Shown in pieces: positions 1 through 9,149 of a DNA stretch of 64,000 bases; the first letter of the stretch is position 1, and the number at the start of each line of letters is the position of its first letter. A program made the position numbers and the translations under genes. Source of the stretch: JBEKTY01 sp049515555 (GTDB lineage Bacteria; Planctomycetota; Planctomycetia; Pirellulales; Thermoguttaceae); the NCBI GenBank assembly GCA_049515555.1, contig JBEKTY010000021.1:5495-69494 (forward strand), given 5' to 3'. The notes under the pieces were generated by a model. That model was given only the letters and a program-made list of their open reading frames with translations. It ran no database searches and had not been told where the DNA came from.

Positions 1-1
1 C

Positions 2-3000
2 ACGCTCTACGTCAACAACGCCGCCGCGCTGGGCACCGGGCTCTTGACGATTGCGGGAATCGTCGATGCCACCGTCGCCGGCGTCACCCTGAACAACAAC
101 CCCCAGTACTGGGCCTCCAACGACGTCACATTTGGCGGCACAAACAACCTGAACCTCGGCACCGGGGCGGTCAGCCTCGGCACAGGCTGCACGGTGACGG
201 TCAACGCCAATACGATTACCGTGGGCGGGGTGATCGGCAACGGCAGCAACGCGTACGGTCTTACCAAGGCCGGGGCCGGCACGCTCACGCTTACCGCGAC
301 GAACACCTACAAGGGCGGGACCACGGTAAGCGCCGGCGCGCTGGCCGCCAACGCCGCCGGGGCCCTGGGCACGGGCAACGTGACCGTGCAAGGCGGCACG
401 CTGACCGAAAGCATCGCTAACGCCCTGACCGGCGGCCAGGCCCTAGTCGTCTCCGGCGGCACGGTCACCCTCAGCCAACCAAACAACTACGGCGGCGGCA
501 CCACAGCCGGCGGCACGTTGGCCGCCAACGCCGCCGGGGCCCTGGGCACGGGCACAGTGACGGTCGGTGGCGGTACCCTGACCGAGAGCACTGCCAACGC
601 CCTGACCGGCAGCCAGGCCCTGGTCGTCAGCGGCGGGACAGCCGCTCTCAGCCAGTCCAACAACTATACCGGCGGCACCACGCTGAGCGCTGGTATGCTC
701 AACATTAACAACGCCGGCGCCCTGGGCACCGGGGCCTTGGTCATAAACGCCAACGGCTCGGGCTGGGCCACCAACATCGACAACACCAGCGGCAACGCGA
801 TCACCCTCATCAACAACAACGCCCAGGGCTGGAACGTTTCCTTCACCTTCGGCGGCAGCAATGCCCTGAACCTTGGAACCGGGGCGGTGACCCTCGGCGG
901 GAACTACACCCTGACCACCAACGGATCGAGCGCCCTGACCGTGGGCGGCCCGATCGGCGATGGCGGACATGGCTACCGGCTGACCAAGGCGGGTTCCGGC
1001 ACGCTTATCCTCACCGGCGCCAACACCTACAGCGGCGGGACGAGCATTGCCGGCGGCACGCTCAACGTCAGCGCCGACGCCGCCCTGGGCCATGTCCCCG
1101 GCAGCCCGGCATACAGCATCGTGTTCACGGGTAACGGCACGCTCCAGGCCGGCGGCCCATTCACAATCAGTGCCACCCGGGAAATATCGACAGGCTACTC
1201 CACGGCGACGATCGACACCAACGGCAACACCCTCACCGTGCCGGGAACGATCGTCGGCAGCGGCGGGTTGTGCGTGACCGGCAGCGGCACCCTGATTCTG
1301 AGCGGGGCCAACACCTATAGCGGCGGCACTAGCCTCAGCACCGGCACACTCCAGGCCAACGCCGTCGGGGCCTTGGGTGCCGGCATCGTTAATTTCAGTG
1401 GCGGCACGCTGACCGAGGGCGTCGACAATGCCCTGACCGGGAGCGCGGGCCTCAGCGTGTCCGGCGGCACGCTCACGCTCGGCCGGGCCAACAACAACCA
1501 CGGCGGCAGCACCCTGAGCGGCGGCACGCTTAACATCAATAACCCCGCAGCTCTGGGCACCGGACTTATTTCCATATCCGGCGGGGCTATCGACGCCACC
1601 GTCCCTGGTGTTACCCTGAATAACAACCCCCAGAACTGGAGCGGTAGCTTCGCCTTCGTAGGCAGCAATAGTCTGAATCTCGGCGCCGGGGCGGTCACCA
1701 TGGGGAATAACGTCACGCTGACCGTAAACGCAAACACGCTCACGGTCGGCGGTGTAATCACCGGCAACGGAAGTTATAACCTCACCAAGGCGGGCGGTGG
1801 CACGCTCGCGCTCAACTGGACATCGAACGGCGACTGGGGCGACATGTTTATCACCGCTGGCACGGTCCAGGCCAACGCCGCCGGGGCTTTGGGCTACGGC
1901 GCGGTAACTGTCAGCGGCGGTGTGCTGACCGAGAGCGTCGCCAACGCCCTGGGCATCTGGGAGGAGTTCACCGTCTCCGGCGGCACGGCCATCCTCAGCC
2001 AGCCCAACACCTTCTACCCCTACGGCTACAACCCCTACCAGGGCACCACTACCGTCAGCGGCGGCAAGTTAGTGGCTACCAACACCACCGGCTCGGCGAC
2101 CGGCAACGGCACGGTGACGGTCAGCGGCAGCGGGATCCTGGCCGGGGGCGGTATCTTGAGCGGGCCGGTTTCGGTCCTCGCGGGCGGCACGGTCAGTCCC
2201 GGCGATGCCGGGGTGGTGGGCACCCTCACGCTGGGTTCGGGCACCTCTGTCACGTTTTCCGGTGGCAGTACGCTGGCCGTCGACGTGGGGGCTGGGGCGG
2301 GCAACGCCGACCTGTTGGTTATCGGCGGGGCGGCCACCGTCAACACGGGCGCCAATATCAGTTTCAACCTGCTGGGCACGCCCGACCAGGGCAAGTATGT
2401 GCTGGCCACGGCCACGAGCGGCCTTATCGGCAGCGCCGGCGCATTTACGAGCAGTGCGATGCCCGCCGGGTACCATTTGATCTCCAGCGACACGGAGCTG
2501 GACCTGAGCCATCGGCCCACGCTGGGCACGGCCACGGCCACGCCCGCCGCGCCCTCTATAATCGTCGGCGGCAGTACGGCGGTAACGGTCAGCGTGCAGA
2601 ACGCGGCGCCCGGCGGGGGCGATACGCTGAACTTCACGGCCGCCCCGACGGCGAACATGACCGGCACGGCAAGCGGCACGGCGGCCGCGGGCTCGGCCAG
2701 CGGCCCGACGGGCGGACTGAGCTTTAGCGGCACGGGCCTGGGGACGTGCCAGGGCACGTTCACGGTCTCCGATCCCAATGCCACGAACAGTCCGCAGACG
2801 GGCACCGTGACGGTTACGGTGCTGGACCATTCCAATGCCTCCTTGTCGCCCACGGCCAACCAAACTACACAGACGATCGACTTCGGCAACGTGCTGCGGG
2901 GGGCGACGGTGCCCGGCCAGGCTTTTACTATCTATAACCGGGCGGCCAATACGACGGCGGCCAATACGGCAAACTTGCAACTGGCCGGCTTCACGGCGAG

Positions 3001-3907
3001 CGGCGATGTTGCATTGAGCACCAACCTTTCGACCTTCGGCGGGCTGGCGGCCGGCGGCGGCAACACGTACACGGCATCGCTCGATACGAGCAGCTACACC
3101 ACAACAGGCAGCAAGATCATTACCATGTCGGCCGCCCAACTGGCCGACGACAGCAGCCTGCCCGGGGCGAGCGGCAATAACAACGGGGCCATTACCGTCA
3201 CACTGCTAGGCAACGTGGGCAATGCCACGGCCGACAGGAGCAATTCGCAAAGCTCATTCGGCAGCCTGCTGACCGCGCCCGTGGCCCCCAACGGCAGTTA
3301 CGCCAACCTGGAATCCACGGCCGCCGCGGCCACGGGTAGCGGCGGGTCCGATCTGGTCGGCAGTACGGCCACGATCCTGGCCGGCAGCAACGCGAGCGGC
3401 TCGGCCCAGACGGTCGCAATGCAGTGGCGGACACGGGCCCAGGCGGACGCCGGCGCGGACCTCGTAAGCGACGTGGTGAGCCTGGGCGGCATGACGCTGG
3501 GCGGCACGAGCCAGACCAGTCCCTTCGTATTGCAGATGGGCTACAACCCGGCGCTGTTGGCCGGCGGGGCGGGCGGCGAGGGGACCGCGGCCGCGGAGGG
3601 GCTCATTTACCTGGCATGGCTGGACCCGGGCGATGGGCAGTGGGAAAACGCCGTGCGGGGAAATGTGGGCGGTTCTCAGTTGTCAGGTGTCGGTTGTCAG
3701 TTGGGCCCGTGGCCGGGCAATGACATGACGGTGGGCGATTGGGGCGTGAATACGGCCAACCACACGGTGTGGGCCGTGCTGGATCACAACAGCCAGTTCG
3801 CCGTGGTGCCCGAGCCGGGTACGCTGGCACTGGCCGCGGCGGCCGTTTTCAGTCTTCAGTTTTCAGTTTTCAGTTGTCGGCGGGGAAGGAGGAGGGGGGA
3901 GGGGTGA
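2..3907 (+). CDS. Giant autotransporter-type beta-strand repeat protein with PEP-CTERM-like anchor (5' partial)
   Basis: The frame is open to the window edge and its first visible residues (TLYVNNAAALGTG) already belong to a repeat, so the true start lies upstream. About 840 residues are autotransporter-associated beta-strand repeats with recurring GGTxLSxGTLxxN, ALGTG and LTKAGxGTLxL motifs, expected to stack into a right-handed beta-helix on the cell surface. From about 2510 on there is a different, beta-sandwich-like 'choice-of-anchor' region. The C-terminus has VVPEPGTLALAAAA, a hydrophobic stretch and an Arg-rich tail (CRRGRRRG), which is the PEP-CTERM sorting layout. The end of the hydrophobic segment (FSLQFSVFS) is encoded by a TTTTCAG heptamer array, and another heptamer array lies in frame at 3676-3703. 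Likely exported and surface attached; ligand unknown. Confidence 0.85.
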   Translation, partial: TLYVNNAAALGTGLLTIAGIVDATVAGVTLNNNPQYWASNDVTFGGTNNLNLGTGAVSLGTGCTVTVNANTITVGGVIGNGSNAYGLTKAGAGTLTLTATNTYKGGTTVSAGALAANAAGALGTGNVTVQGGTLTESIANALTGGQALVVSGGTVTLSQPNNYGGGTTAGGTLAANAAGALGTGTVTVGGGTLTESTANALTGSQALVVSGGTAALSQSNNYTGGTTLSAGMLNINNAGALGTGALVINANGSGWATNIDNTSGNAITLINNNAQGWNVSFTFGGSNALNLGTGAVTLGGNYTLTTNGSSALTVGGPIGDGGHGYRLTKAGSGTLILTGANTYSGGTSIAGGTLNVSADAALGHVPGSPAYSIVFTGNGTLQAGGPFTISATREISTGYSTATIDTNGNTLTVPGTIVGSGGLCVTGSGTLILSGANTYSGGTSLSTGTLQANAVGALGAGIVNFSGGTLTEGVDNALTGSAGLSVSGGTLTLGRANNNHGGSTLSGGTLNINNPAALGTGLISISGGAIDATVPGVTLNNNPQNWSGSFAFVGSNSLNLGAGAVTMGNNVTLTVNANTLTVGGVITGNGSYNLTKAGGGTLALNWTSNGDWGDMFITAGTVQANAAGALGYGAVTVSGGVLTESVANALGIWEEFTVSGGTAILSQPNTFYPYGYNPYQGTTTVSGGKLVATNTTGSATGNGTVTVSGSGILAGGGILSGPVSVLAGGTVSPGDAGVVGTLTLGSGTSVTFSGGSTLAVDVGAGAGNADLLVIGGAATVNTGANISFNLLGTPDQGKYVLATATSGLIGSAGAFTSSAMPAGYHLISSDTELDLSHRPTLGTATATPAAPSIIVGGSTAVTVSVQNAAPGGGDTLNFTAAPTANMTGTASGTAAAGSASGPTGGLSFSGTGLGTCQGTFTVSDPNATNSPQTGTVTVTVLDHSNASLSPTANQTTQTIDFGNVLRGATVPGQAFTIYNRAANTTAANTANLQLAGFTASGDVALSTNLSTFGGLAAGGGNTYTASLDTSSYTTTGSKIITMSAAQLADDSSLPGASGNNNGAITVTLLGNVGNATADRSNSQSSFGSLLTAPVAPNGSYANLESTAAAATGSGGSDLVGSTATILAGSNASGSAQTVAMQWRTRAQADAGADLVSDVVSLGGMTLGGTSQTSPFVLQMGYNPALLAGGAGGEGTAAAEGLIYLAWLDPGDGQWENAVRGNVGGSQLSGVGCQLGPWPGNDMTVGDWGVNTANHTVWAVLDHNSQFAVVPEPGTLALAAAAVFSLQFSVFSCRRGRRRGEG
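3676..3703 (+). repeat. In-frame array of four TCAGTTG-type heptamers
   Basis: Four consecutive 7-bp units (TCAGTTG, TCAGGTG, TCGGTTG, TCAGTTG) lie inside the giant surface protein gene and encode residues around GSQLSGVGCQLG. The 28-bp array would break the frame by one base if inserted cleanly, so some flanking change must have accompanied it, or it arose from existing sequence. Confidence 0.7.
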
Positions 3908-4195
3908 GGGAGGAGGGAGGAGGGGGGAGTGGCGAGTGGGGAGTGGGGAGTGGGGAAGGCGGTAGGCGGGGGCGGGGAAGGATGCAAATTGCAAATTGTG
4001 AATTGTAAATTGCAAATTGCAAATTGCAAAATGAGGGCGGAGGATCAAAGACCCAAGACCGAAGACCGAAGACCGAAGACCCAAGACCAAAGACCCAAGA
4101 CCCAAGACCAAAGACCAAAGACCGAAGACCCAAGTCCCAAGGCCCAAGGCCAAAGGCGGAGGCGGTTTTCAGTTTTCGGTTATCAGTGTTCAGCA
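3846..4195. repeat. Mosaic of five short-tandem-repeat arrays (7-bp units)
   Basis: In order: TTTTCAG units (3846-3880, overlapping the 3' end of the surface protein gene), GAGTGGG units (3927-3957), AATTGCA units (about 3983-4030), AAGACC(C/G/A) units (about 4045-4158) and TTTTCAG units again (4164-4195). All have a 7-bp period with scattered substitutions. No gene is visible between 3908 and 4418; the remainder holds an imperfect palindrome (GGTGGGACAAGCCC/GGTCCCACC, about 4210-4237) and whatever promoter serves the next gene. Confidence 0.85.
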
Positions 4196-4418
4196 AGACG
4201 GGGGCGTCGGGTGGGACAAGCCCGGCGCGGTCCCACCACGGTCGTTACGATCTGGGCGGATTGAGCAAAGTTTACGCCCCCCGCCGGCCGATAGGACAAG
4301 CCGAAGCACCAGGATCGGGGTTTACCTGCTGATGCCGTCGTCGATTTTGGAACACCGCGGCGGCTCTTTGGCGCCCTCGTTCCGTAATCGGTGCATGACC
4401 CATTAAAGCCCACCGCTC

Positions 4419-4778
4419 ATGTCCGAAGCCACGCCGCAAACTGGCCAACCGCCGACGCACGTCCCGCGGCCGCGCGGCCGGCATCTGCCGCCCTACACCC
4501 GCAGCCTGCTGCAGATCAAGGTGCCGGTAGTGGTCACGCTGGCCAAGAAGCGGCAACCGCTGGGCAAGATCATTGAATTGAGCCCGGGGGCCATCATCCA
4601 ATTCGACAAATCGTGCGAGCGGATGCTGGAACTGTCGGTGGGCAGCCGGCCCATAGCGGCGGGCGAGGCGGTCAAGGTGGGCGACAAGTTCGGACTGCGA
4701 ATCGCGGCCATCACCCCGCCCGAGGAGCGATTTCGGGCGATCCGGCCCGCTGAGACGGCACCGGGGGCGGGCCCGTAA
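4419..4778 (+). CDS. FliN/SpoA-domain protein (flagellar motor switch FliN-like)
   Basis: 119 residues. Residues 30-100 fit the SPOA (surface presentation of antigens) domain of FliN/FliM/YscQ: VPVVVTLAKKRQPLGKIIELSPGAIIQF followed by VGSRPIAAGEAVKVGDKFGLRI, ending in the usual Val/Ile-rich strand. In flagellar motors this domain forms the base of the C-ring and takes part in switching; in secretion systems it forms the sorting platform. The first 28 residues are Pro/Arg rich and unrelated. No other flagellar or secretion gene is nearby, so which machine it serves cannot be told. Its TAA stop lies at the edge of a 36-bp duplicated segment. Confidence 0.75.
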   Translation: MSEATPQTGQPPTHVPRPRGRHLPPYTRSLLQIKVPVVVTLAKKRQPLGKIIELSPGAIIQFDKSCERMLELSVGSRPIAAGEAVKVGDKFGLRIAAITPPEERFRAIRPAETAPGAGP

Positions 4779-5005
4779 GCGACCTTTCGATCGCCAGGGG
4801 CTGGGGCGTGAGGCCGGAAGTGCGATTGCGTCTCTGCCAGGCCCTCTCGCGGAGCGAGAGGAGTACGGATCGGCGGACAGGCGGACAAGAATCGCCCAGC
4901 GGGAGGGGGACAGTCCCATTTTCGTCGGACGAAAATTGGGACAGTCCCCGGGCTTGATTATCGGCCGCTCGTAAGCGACTTTTCGATCGCCAGGGGCTGG
5001 GGCGT
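4774..5005. repeat. 36-bp direct repeat (4774-4809 and 4970-5005) flanking a palindrome
   Basis: The segment starting CGTAAGCGAC at 4774-4809 recurs with one mismatch at 4970-5005. The second copy is the 3' coding end of the proline-rich protein gene on the minus strand; the first abuts the end of the FliN-like gene. The 160 bp between them contains the palindrome at 4906-4949, so this looks like a duplication created when intervening DNA was inserted or copied. Confidence 0.8.
4906..4949. repeat. 44-bp palindrome, GGGGACAGTCCC family
   Basis: GGGGACAGTCCCATTTTCG pairs with the complementary CGAAAATTGGGACAGTCCCC around a GTC/GGA core with only one or two irregularities. It is a long hairpin just downstream of two converging genes. 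A decayed copy sits inside the neighbouring gene at 5506-5549. Confidence 0.8.
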
Positions 5006-6952
5006 CTCGAAGGTGCCCAGGTTGCCCGCCGCGTCGCGGACCTCCAGGCGGAGGTAGACCGGCGGGAGCAGCGGGCCCGCTAGCGACCAGGCGTAGTGGC
5101 CGGTGTTCTCCAGGTCGCTGGCAATCGGTGTCCAGGGACCGCCGGGCGTGGGCCCCTGCGAGAGGGCGATGGGCCGTGCGGCAAGCTGTTGGTTGTCGGC
5201 GGCCTCCCAGGAGATGAGGAGTTTGCCGAAGTCGGGGCCCGTGCCCGGCTCAGCGGCGGTGATGCGGCCGGTGGGCTTGGTAAGATCGACGCCGATCCAG
5301 AGTTCGGGCAAGTCGCCGTTTTGCGGGGGTTTGCCGCCTTGCCCGCCCGCGCTCTGGACCACGATCCGGAATCCATAAAGTCCTTCTCCGTCGACGGTGA
5401 CGAGCATGGCCCGCCGCGCGCGATCATCGACGCCGTAGCTCCGCCAGGTCTGACCGCCGTCGCGGGTACCCCACAACTCGACCCGGCCGATCCCCGCTTG
5501 CCCAAGGGGGACAGTGGCATTTTCGGCGGACGAAACTGGGGGCAGTCCCGGCGTATCGTAGTCCAGCTCGAAGACCCGCGTGTTGACCATTCGCAGGTTT
5601 CGGCCCGGCGGATTGATTCGAAAGGCCACCGTGTCCGCCCGCGGTTGGCTCTGCTGGCCGCCCATGACCGACAACGAAACCTGGGGCGGTCCGGCGGGTT
5701 TGGAACCCTCGCCCGGCTTCGGCCCCTCGGCGGGTTTGGGGGTCTCAACCGGCTGGGCGTTCGCGGCGGGAGCAGGAGGAGCGACCGCAACCGGCGGGAG
5801 GCTCGCGGGAGGAACAGGAGGAGCGACCGCAACCGGCGTGGGGTTCGCGGGGGGAGCAGGAGGAGCGACCGCGACCGGCGTGGGGTTCGCGGGAGGAACA
5901 GGAGGAGCGACCGCGACCGGCGGGAGGCTCGCGGGAGGAACAGGAGGAGCGACCGCGACCGGCGGGGGGTTCGCGGGAGGAACAGGAGGAGCGACCGCGA
6001 CCGGCGGGGGGTTCGCCGGCGGTTTTGGAGTTTCGACCGTGACCGGCGTGACGTTCACGGGAGTCTTGGGGGGCTGGACTGCGACCGGCGTGAGGTTCAC
6101 GGGCGTATTAGGAGCTTCCACCGGTTTCGGGGCGGTGGCCGCTTTCACTATCTCGGCGGGCCAATGCGTGGCCTGTGGCTCGGGGCCGGCAGGCCGCCAG
6201 GCGTCGGTCGATGCGGAGGGCGCGGCGGCTGCCGGCGGCCGTTGGGCTACAACGGGCAATCGCTCGGTGGCGGGTGGCGGCGCCGCGCCGCTGCCGCTCA
6301 GGGCGACCTGGGCATTGCTAATGGCCGGGTTGCCCGCCATATCGGTCACGGCGGCCTGGACCTCGATGAGCCCGCTGGCGGCGGGCGGCAGCCAGGTGAT
6401 CTCGCCGCGGTGGACCATCCCGTTGGTGTGGATGTCTTGCCGGGCCATGGCCACCTTCTGCCAAGGGCTGTTGGGGCCGGTGCGATACTGGATCAGCAGG
6501 CTGTCGAGGTTGGGATACGGTTCTTCGATCTCGAGCAGGGCCGTAATTTGGCCGGCATCGCCGCGCCCGGCGGTCAGTTGCAGTTTGGGGGGCGTCGTGT
6601 CGACGATTACGACCAGCTCGGGCTTGGGCGGGCCCGGCGGCCGCACCTGGCCCGAGCGGTCCCGCGTGCCCACGGCAAACCAATATTCGCCGTCCACTCC
6701 GGCACGGAACAGGAATCGCCCCTGGGCCGGCTGACCCTTGCGGTAGAGGTCCCAATGTGCCCCGCGATCCCCGGAAACGTATAGTTGCACCTCGACCGGC
6801 TCCATCGAAATCCGATCCGGACGGGCTATATGGAAAGGGATGGCAAAGAGGGTCTGCCGGGTGTAGATCGGCGCGGGCCTGCCAGGTACGCCGGGCTGTG
6901 GCTGAGCGGCAGCCAACGCCAGCAGCATCGCAGTGACGCACTCCAGCCACAT
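4958..6952 (-). CDS. Exported proline-rich repeat protein with Ig/fibronectin-like segments
   Basis: About 664 residues from ATG 6952 (MWLECVTAMLLALAAAQPQPG, a signal peptide); a GTG at 6985 would add 11 residues. The N-terminal 250 residues contain beta-rich segments (LYVSGDRGAHWDLYRK, FLFRAGVDGEYWFAVGTRDRSG) typical of planctomycete exported proteins with Ig-like folds. A central Pro/Ala/Val segment is built from 14-residue repeats such as APPVPPANPTPVAV. The C-terminal half repeats the first motif type (RVELWGTRDGGQTWRSYGVDD). It is probably a periplasmic or surface structural protein with a rigid proline linker. No catalytic motif is seen. A decayed palindrome lies in frame at 5506-5549. 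Confidence 0.7.
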   Translation of the reverse strand: MWLECVTAMLLALAAAQPQPGVPGRPAPIYTRQTLFAIPFHIARPDRISMEPVEVQLYVSGDRGAHWDLYRKGQPAQGRFLFRAGVDGEYWFAVGTRDRSGQVRPPGPPKPELVVIVDTTPPKLQLTAGRGDAGQITALLEIEEPYPNLDSLLIQYRTGPNSPWQKVAMARQDIHTNGMVHRGEITWLPPAASGLIEVQAAVTDMAGNPAISNAQVALSGSGAAPPPATERLPVVAQRPPAAAAPSASTDAWRPAGPEPQATHWPAEIVKAATAPKPVEAPNTPVNLTPVAVQPPKTPVNVTPVTVETPKPPANPPPVAVAPPVPPANPPPVAVAPPVPPASLPPVAVAPPVPPANPTPVAVAPPAPPANPTPVAVAPPVPPASLPPVAVAPPAPAANAQPVETPKPAEGPKPGEGSKPAGPPQVSLSVMGGQQSQPRADTVAFRINPPGRNLRMVNTRVFELDYDTPGLPPVSSAENATVPLGQAGIGRVELWGTRDGGQTWRSYGVDDRARRAMLVTVDGEGLYGFRIVVQSAGGQGGKPPQNGDLPELWIGVDLTKPTGRITAAEPGTGPDFGKLLISWEAADNQQLAARPIALSQGPTPGGPWTPIASDLENTGHYAWSLAGPLLPPVYLRLEVRDAAGNLGTFETPQPLAIEKSLTSGR
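5506..5549. repeat. Decayed GGGGACAGTCCC palindrome inside coding sequence
   Basis: GGGGGACAGTGGCATTTTCG and CGAAACTGGGGGCAGTCCC match the intact palindrome at 4906-4949 with several substitutions. Read on the minus strand it encodes about 15 residues around PPVSSAENATVPLG between two conserved-looking beta segments, so the element appears to have been tolerated as an in-frame insertion. Confidence 0.7.
5757..6105. repeat. 42-bp tandem repeat region encoding 14-residue Pro/Val units
   Basis: About eight direct copies of a 42-bp unit on the minus strand encode variants of VAVAPPVPPANPTP. The central copies are nearly identical and the outer ones (VETPKPPANPPP, VQPPKTPVNVTP) are diverged, the usual pattern for repeats that expand and contract by slippage. 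Confidence 0.85.
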
Positions 6953-7312
6953 CGCAACACCCTGAGAAATGCTACGGAACAACACCTGCGAGGGGACGCG
7001 CGACCACAGTAGGGAATCACGCGCAGTTCGTATCGGTTGTAGGGCCTAGGCAACTTGAGCTAAGTTATCCGGCACAATCCGCCGGCCGGGGGCCGAGCCT
7101 GGCCGGCGAGAAGCCGCTCCTGGTGCGGCGGCAATCGACTGAATCGGCGGCGATTGTGTCAGTTGCAGCGGGGTAGTCGCTTCGGGCGAGCGCCTCGGAC
7201 GGCCGGGAATCGTTGCGTTTCCCTGGACGCGAGCACCCTTTGCGTCCATAATAGACTGTGGGCAAGACAGACTTTTGCGAGACCATGCTGACGGCCAGGC
7301 AGCGCGGTGCTT
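6953..7312. other. Gene-free stretch
   Basis: Between the divergent proline-rich protein gene and the small membrane protein gene I see no convincing coding frame, RNA gene or repeat array. Promoters for both genes should lie here, but no strong consensus pair stands out. Confidence 0.5.
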
Positions 7313-7597
7313 ATGGCACGGCTCATCCAGGCATACTCAGAGCAACTTATCCTGTGGTCCGCGGTCCTGGTCGTTCTCACCGTTGTGGGGGTGTATCTAG
7401 CGGGGCGCCTTCGCGCCAAGCCGGTACAAAGGGAACTGCCGGCCAGCGAGTTGCTCACAAAATTCCGGGAATTGCACCGTCGGGGTGTGCTCAGCGACGC
7501 AGAATTCCGAACAATTAAGACTACGTTAACCGCGCAGTTGCAGGAGGAGTTAAGAAATAAGGCCGACAGGGATTGTACGGCCGACGGTCAGAAGTGA
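7313..7597 (+). CDS. Small membrane protein with SHOCT-like C-terminal motif
   Basis: 94 residues from ATG 7313 (an upstream GTG at 7307 is possible). One transmembrane helix (LILWSAVLVVLTVVGVYLAG, about residues 11-30) is followed by a short cytoplasmic tail. The segment LLTKFRELHRRGVLSDAEFRTIKTTL resembles the SHOCT-type oligomerisation motif (leucines, a gly-x-L-(S/T)-(D/E)-x-E-(F/Y) core). It lies 81 bp upstream of clpX in the same direction and could share a transcript with it. Function unknown. Confidence 0.6.
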   Translation: MARLIQAYSEQLILWSAVLVVLTVVGVYLAGRLRAKPVQRELPASELLTKFRELHRRGVLSDAEFRTIKTTLTAQLQEELRNKADRDCTADGQK

Positions 7598-7678
7598 TTG
7601 GTAGTTGGGAAGTCGCTGACCCCTGGGGCGGCCCGTCGCCACGCATCGAAGAAGCCAGCCTGCGGAAAAGGACAACTT

Positions 7679-8956
7679 ATGCAGTCGGGACGAGATTTTA
7701 CCTCCGGGCGCCGCGGCAGCGGAACGACCAAGAAGAACGCCTTCTGCTCCTTCTGTCGCAAGAGCTATCGCGACGTGGGGCCGCTGGTGGAAGGGCCCGG
7801 CGACGTCTACATCTGCGGCGAGTGCATCGAACTCTGCCAGTCGATCCTGGAGCAGGAGCGGCGGCGGCGGGGCACGGCCAAGCCCCTGTTCACCAAGGTC
7901 CCCACGCCGCGGGAGATCGTGCAACACCTGGACCAGTACGTCATCGGGCAAGAGAAGGCCAAGAAGATCCTGGCCGTCGCCGTGCACAGTCATTACAAAC
8001 GCCTCATGCACGGCGGCGCGGAGTCGGAGATCGAGATCGACAAGTCGAACATCCTGATGATCGGGCCGACGGGCTCGGGCAAGACCCTGCTGGCCCAGAC
8101 GCTGGCCCGCATTCTCGACGTGCCCTTCGCCATCGGCGACGCCACCACGCTCACCGAGGCGGGCTACGTGGGCGAGGACGTGGAGAACCTGCTGTTGAAA
8201 CTGCTGCACGCCGCCGACTTCGACATCGAGGCCGCCCAACGCGGCATCCTGTACATCGACGAGATCGACAAGATCGGCAAGACCAGCCAGAACGTATCGA
8301 TCACCCGCGACGTTTCAGGCGAGGGCGTGCAGCAGGCCCTGCTGAAAATGCTGGAGGGCACGGTGGCCAACGTGCCGCCCCAGGGCGGCCGCAAGCATCC
8401 CGAGCAGCAGTACATCCAGATGGACACGGCCAACATCCTCTTCATCTGCGGCGGCACGTTCGTGGGCCTGGAAGACATCGTGGCCAAGCGTTTGGGCAAG
8501 CGGGCCATCGGCTTCGGCCGCCAGGAAGGCAGCCACGACGACCTGGAGCTGGGCGACCTGCTGCAGCGCGTCACCAGCGACGACATCCTGCAATTCGGCA
8601 TGATCCCCGAGCTGATCGGCCGCCTGCCGGTGTTCTCCGCGTTGCGGCCCTTGGACGAAGACGCCCTGGTCCGCGTGCTGACCGAGCCCAAAAACGCCCT
8701 GGTCAAGCAGTACCAGGCCCTGTTCAGCATGGAGAACGCCGAGCTGAACTTCACCGAGTCGGCCCTGCGGCTGATCGCCCGCAAGGCCCACGAAAAAGAC
8801 GTCGGCGCCCGGGGCCTGCGGGCCATCATCGAAGAGGTAATGCTCGAGATCATGTACGATCTGCCCGAGCAGCAGCCCAACAGCCAGTACCTGGTGACCG
8901 ACGAGGTGGTGGCCGGCCGCCAGCCGCTGTTCGGCGTGGTGAAGAAGAGCGCCTAG
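7679..8956 (+). CDS. clpX: ATP-dependent Clp protease ATP-binding subunit ClpX
   Basis: 425 residues from ATG 7679, preceded by GGAAAAGGA. It is the AAA+ unfoldase that recognises tagged or damaged proteins and feeds them to ClpP. The zinc-binding domain has Cys23, Cys26, Cys46 and Cys49 (CSFC...CGEC). Walker A GPTGSGKT is at 129-136, pore loop GYVG at 162-165, Walker B with DEID at 194-197, an RKH loop near 238-240, and the ClpP-docking loop IGF at 277-279. Length and motif order match the family. clpP and tig are not adjacent in this window. Stop is TAG, with a palindromic repeat 12 bp later. Confidence 0.97.
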   Translation: MQSGRDFTSGRRGSGTTKKNAFCSFCRKSYRDVGPLVEGPGDVYICGECIELCQSILEQERRRRGTAKPLFTKVPTPREIVQHLDQYVIGQEKAKKILAVAVHSHYKRLMHGGAESEIEIDKSNILMIGPTGSGKTLLAQTLARILDVPFAIGDATTLTEAGYVGEDVENLLLKLLHAADFDIEAAQRGILYIDEIDKIGKTSQNVSITRDVSGEGVQQALLKMLEGTVANVPPQGGRKHPEQQYIQMDTANILFICGGTFVGLEDIVAKRLGKRAIGFGRQEGSHDDLELGDLLQRVTSDDILQFGMIPELIGRLPVFSALRPLDEDALVRVLTEPKNALVKQYQALFSMENAELNFTESALRLIARKAHEKDVGARGLRAIIEEVMLEIMYDLPEQQPNSQYLVTDEVVAGRQPLFGVVKKSA

Positions 8957-8966
8957 CGCCGGTTGC

Positions 8967-9032
<66 letters not shown>

Positions 9033-9149
9033 AGTGCGAACGCCTGCGGCAGGGAAAGACTGCGGCCGGTTGCCAGGCGCGGCGGGCGGTGCTATTCTGG
9101 TTGCTGCTCGCGACCGCCCCGCCCCGCTTCATCAAGACCGAACACGGCC

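Noticed and set aside
4045..4158. Possible CRISPR array
   Set aside because: Units are only 7 bp (AAGACCx) and contiguous, with no unique spacers and no cas genes.
5096..6784. 562-residue plus-strand frame opposite the proline-rich protein gene
   Set aside because: Gly/Arg-rich shadow produced by the 42-bp tandem repeats; no start context or domain.
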